This document shows positions 62,362 to 64,000 of a stretch of 64,000 bases of DNA, one piece after another. The notes under the pieces were generated by a model. The model made no database searches, was not told the DNA's origin, and saw nothing but the letters and a program-made list of their open reading frames with translations. Positions within the stretch are counted from its first letter, which is position 1. Each line of letters starts with the position of its first letter. Location: assembly GCF_902459485.1 (NCBI RefSeq), contig NZ_LR699120.1, positions 124,001 to 188,000 on the forward strand, read 5' to 3'. Position numbers and translations under genes: made by a program. This DNA comes from Aquicella siphonis (GTDB lineage Bacteria > Pseudomonadota > Gammaproteobacteria > DSM-16500).

Positions 62362-64000
62362 ATGATCGCAGACGCTGAATCGATATTAAAGGTGTGCGGA
62401 ATGGGTTCCTATCTGCAGATTGGCTGCGAGAATAGCACTCTTGTTTTTGAATTGTTGAAGCGGTCAATCGATGCTTATGGCATGGATTCCTCCTCGCAGT
62501 GGATTGCCGCGCATCATGATCGCGCGCCAGGAAGGCTGTTTTTGGGGTCATTAACCAATTATCCATTCAAGCCAGCCTCATTTGACACTATCATCATAGG
62601 ATACGAATTATTGCCTTACAGGCCGGAAGAAGTTACCGCCATTCTAGGCGTATTTCAACAAATGACGCGACGCAATCTCGTCATCTACTTTCCGCCGGAT
62701 GCCTCCCGCGCCATTGGGGCGAATAATCCTATGCATAGCAGGATTTTCTGGGAAAAGGCAGCCATACAGGCGGGATATCGAAAACATCCGCGCGGCATGC
62801 TGATTATTCCCTATGGCGAACTTGAAGATGAACGCACCGGTCGATTTACCTTTTTTGAACGTGTTCCAACGCAGGCCAATCAGGAATTTTCACTGCAATG
62901 GCTGCTGGCCACCCGTGATTTACACATGGATATGCTGCGCGAAGCCGGGAGGCGTTCTGATGCGCACGTGTCGCGGTATATTCATGCTGCGTCACGAATA
63001 CGTCCGGGTGATACGGTGCTGGATGCCGCGTGCGGCATGGGATATGGTACCGCCGTTCTCGCGGCCTGCAGCCCGGGAAGTCGATTTATCGGTGTTGATA
63101 TTGATCATGATTCGATCGCATACGCAGAGGCAAATTACGCTGCTGGAAATCCGGCGGTCACTTATCATGCCGGCGATGTGACAAACATGTCATTTTTAGA
63201 AGATCATTCAATTGACGCCGTGATTTCATTTGAAACGATAGAACATGTGCCTGATTACGAGGCATTTCTTGTAGAAGTGAAGCGCGTGCTCAAGCCTGAT
63301 GGACGTCTGTTGGGAAGCGTCCCGCATCTATGGTGTGATGAAACAGGACGGGATCCTAACCCGTATCATTTCCATGTTTTCGACTGGGACAAGCTCAATT
63401 CTGCGATCAGCAAACATTTTATCGTCGATGATCGCTGGGCTCAAATTGCAGGAGGAGGTTATAAACTGAGCAATGGCAAGCGTGTCATGCAAAATGTCCC
63501 CCTGCATTATAACGGGGCGGTGGAAACCGAATGGTGGTTGATCTCCGCCTGCGGCAACCCGGTGAATTCAGCTGCGCTTGCATACAGTAATCCGTTTCAT
63601 CAGAATCAGGGCTCACCGCCGCCTGTACACGTTTCATTTGAAAAATATTATGACAACCCCTGGCTATACCGGGTAATGGTGCAATTAGGCGAACGTCTGG
63701 TTGACAGGCAGGTTCTCGCTGATTTCTGTTCGCGTATCGCGCTTGAGGCCAAAACTGGATCAGCGGATCAGGGCGCGGCGCTTTGTGTCATCGGGTATCA
63801 GCTGCTCGAGTCTGGCAATGTGACATTAAAAGACTTGTCGGTATTAACCAATCTGATTAATGAATTTGATCGGACTTATGACCGCAACAATCCGCATGCT
63901 TATCGATGGGCGGTGTCACTCCATTTTCTGGGCGGCAGGTTGCTGTTGGCTATCGGTCAGCGTGATGAAGCGTTAAAAGCATTTATCACATGCGCAGAGA
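62362..64000 (+). CDS. SAM-dependent methyltransferase, large multi-domain protein (cut by window edge)
   Basis: The frame is open from the ATG at 62362 (GGAG seven bases upstream) to the right edge, 546 codons. The first 190 residues form an unrecognised domain. A class I methyltransferase domain follows: VLDAACGMGYGTAVLAACSPG (SAM-binding motif I), FIGVDIDHDSIAYAEANY, then VISFETIEHVPDYEAFLVEVKRVLKPDGRLLGSVPH. After about residue 385 comes another unrecognised, mostly helical part. The layout resembles sugar- or surface-modification enzymes found beside flagellin loci, so a role in filament glycan modification is possible. That is inference from position; fliA ends 78 bases upstream. Confidence 0.8.
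   Translation, partial: MIADAESILKVCGMGSYLQIGCENSTLVFELLKRSIDAYGMDSSSQWIAAHHDRAPGRLFLGSLTNYPFKPASFDTIIIGYELLPYRPEEVTAILGVFQQMTRRNLVIYFPPDASRAIGANNPMHSRIFWEKAAIQAGYRKHPRGMLIIPYGELEDERTGRFTFFERVPTQANQEFSLQWLLATRDLHMDMLREAGRRSDAHVSRYIHAASRIRPGDTVLDAACGMGYGTAVLAACSPGSRFIGVDIDHDSIAYAEANYAAGNPAVTYHAGDVTNMSFLEDHSIDAVISFETIEHVPDYEAFLVEVKRVLKPDGRLLGSVPHLWCDETGRDPNPYHFHVFDWDKLNSAISKHFIVDDRWAQIAGGGYKLSNGKRVMQNVPLHYNGAVETEWWLISACGNPVNSAALAYSNPFHQNQGSPPPVHVSFEKYYDNPWLYRVMVQLGERLVDRQVLADFCSRIALEAKTGSADQGAALCVIGYQLLESGNVTLKDLSVLTNLINEFDRTYDRNNPHAYRWAVSLHFLGGRLLLAIGQRDEALKAFITCAE

Noticed and set aside
62813-63181. 122-codon plus-strand frame inside the methyltransferase gene
   Set aside because: It is an out-of-frame shadow; the overlapping frame contains clear SAM-binding motifs and continues to the window edge.
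1-64000. CRISPR arrays, tRNA or rRNA genes, insertion sequences, prophage or integrase genes
   Set aside because: None seen on either strand by reading; there are no regularly spaced repeats, transposase-like frames or recognisable RNA gene segments.

Overview
The window reads as a contiguous stretch of a gammaproteobacterial chromosome, dense with genes and apparently free of mobile elements, rRNA, tRNA and CRISPR arrays. Three things suggest a relative of the Legionellales (Legionella/Coxiella/Aquicella type): the gene families present, a FleQ/RpoN/FleR/FliA flagellar hierarchy, and the absence of chemotaxis genes beside the flagellar block. This placement is an inference, not something the sequence proves.

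Layout. 0-3.3 kb (minus strand): a polyamine cluster of a deoxyhypusine-synthase-like enzyme, biosynthetic arginine decarboxylase SpeA, and the start of agmatine deiminase AguA (cut by the window edge). 3.6-11.4 kb: single housekeeping or accessory genes, namely an exported nucleoside hydrolase, a CPA1 Na+/H+ antiporter, SixA phosphatase, a membrane-anchored DM9-domain protein, aconitase AcnA with an unusual N-terminal extension, and a DUF4124 protein. 11.6-22.5 kb (plus strand): a nearly complete type IV pilus locus, pilM-N-O-P-Q-pilF-pilT-pilA-pilB-pilC-pilE-pilZ. 22.5-24.4 kb (minus): sigma-54 gene rpoN followed by a stand-alone cyclic-nucleotide-binding-domain gene.

24.5-62.3 kb: an almost complete polar-type flagellar regulon. 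It comprises fliMNOP (minus), flgI-J-M-N-A-motA-motB (minus), fliK, fliC, fliD-S-T, flgBCDEFGH-flgKL, fleQ (minus), and a long co-directional block fleR-fliEFGHIJQR-flhBAFG-fliA. The last gene, after fliA, is a SAM-dependent methyltransferase that runs off the right edge.

How it works together. Promoter motifs can be read directly. A sigma-70 promoter precedes fleQ; sigma-54 (-24/-12) promoters precede fleR, flgB and flgI; a sigma-28 promoter precedes fliC. This gives a tiered hierarchy: FleQ (sigma-70) with RpoN drives fleR and the hook/basal-body genes; FliA, held by FlgM until hook completion, drives flagellin. FlhF and FlhG are the usual determinants of polar flagellum position and number. 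No sensor kinase FleS and no che genes are visible. No clearly novel multi-gene system was found. The best candidates for a second look are the rpoN/CNBD pair at the pilus-flagellum junction, the DHS-like polyamine enzyme, the AcnA fusion, the orphan FleR with a GAFTSA loop, and the methyltransferase after fliA.
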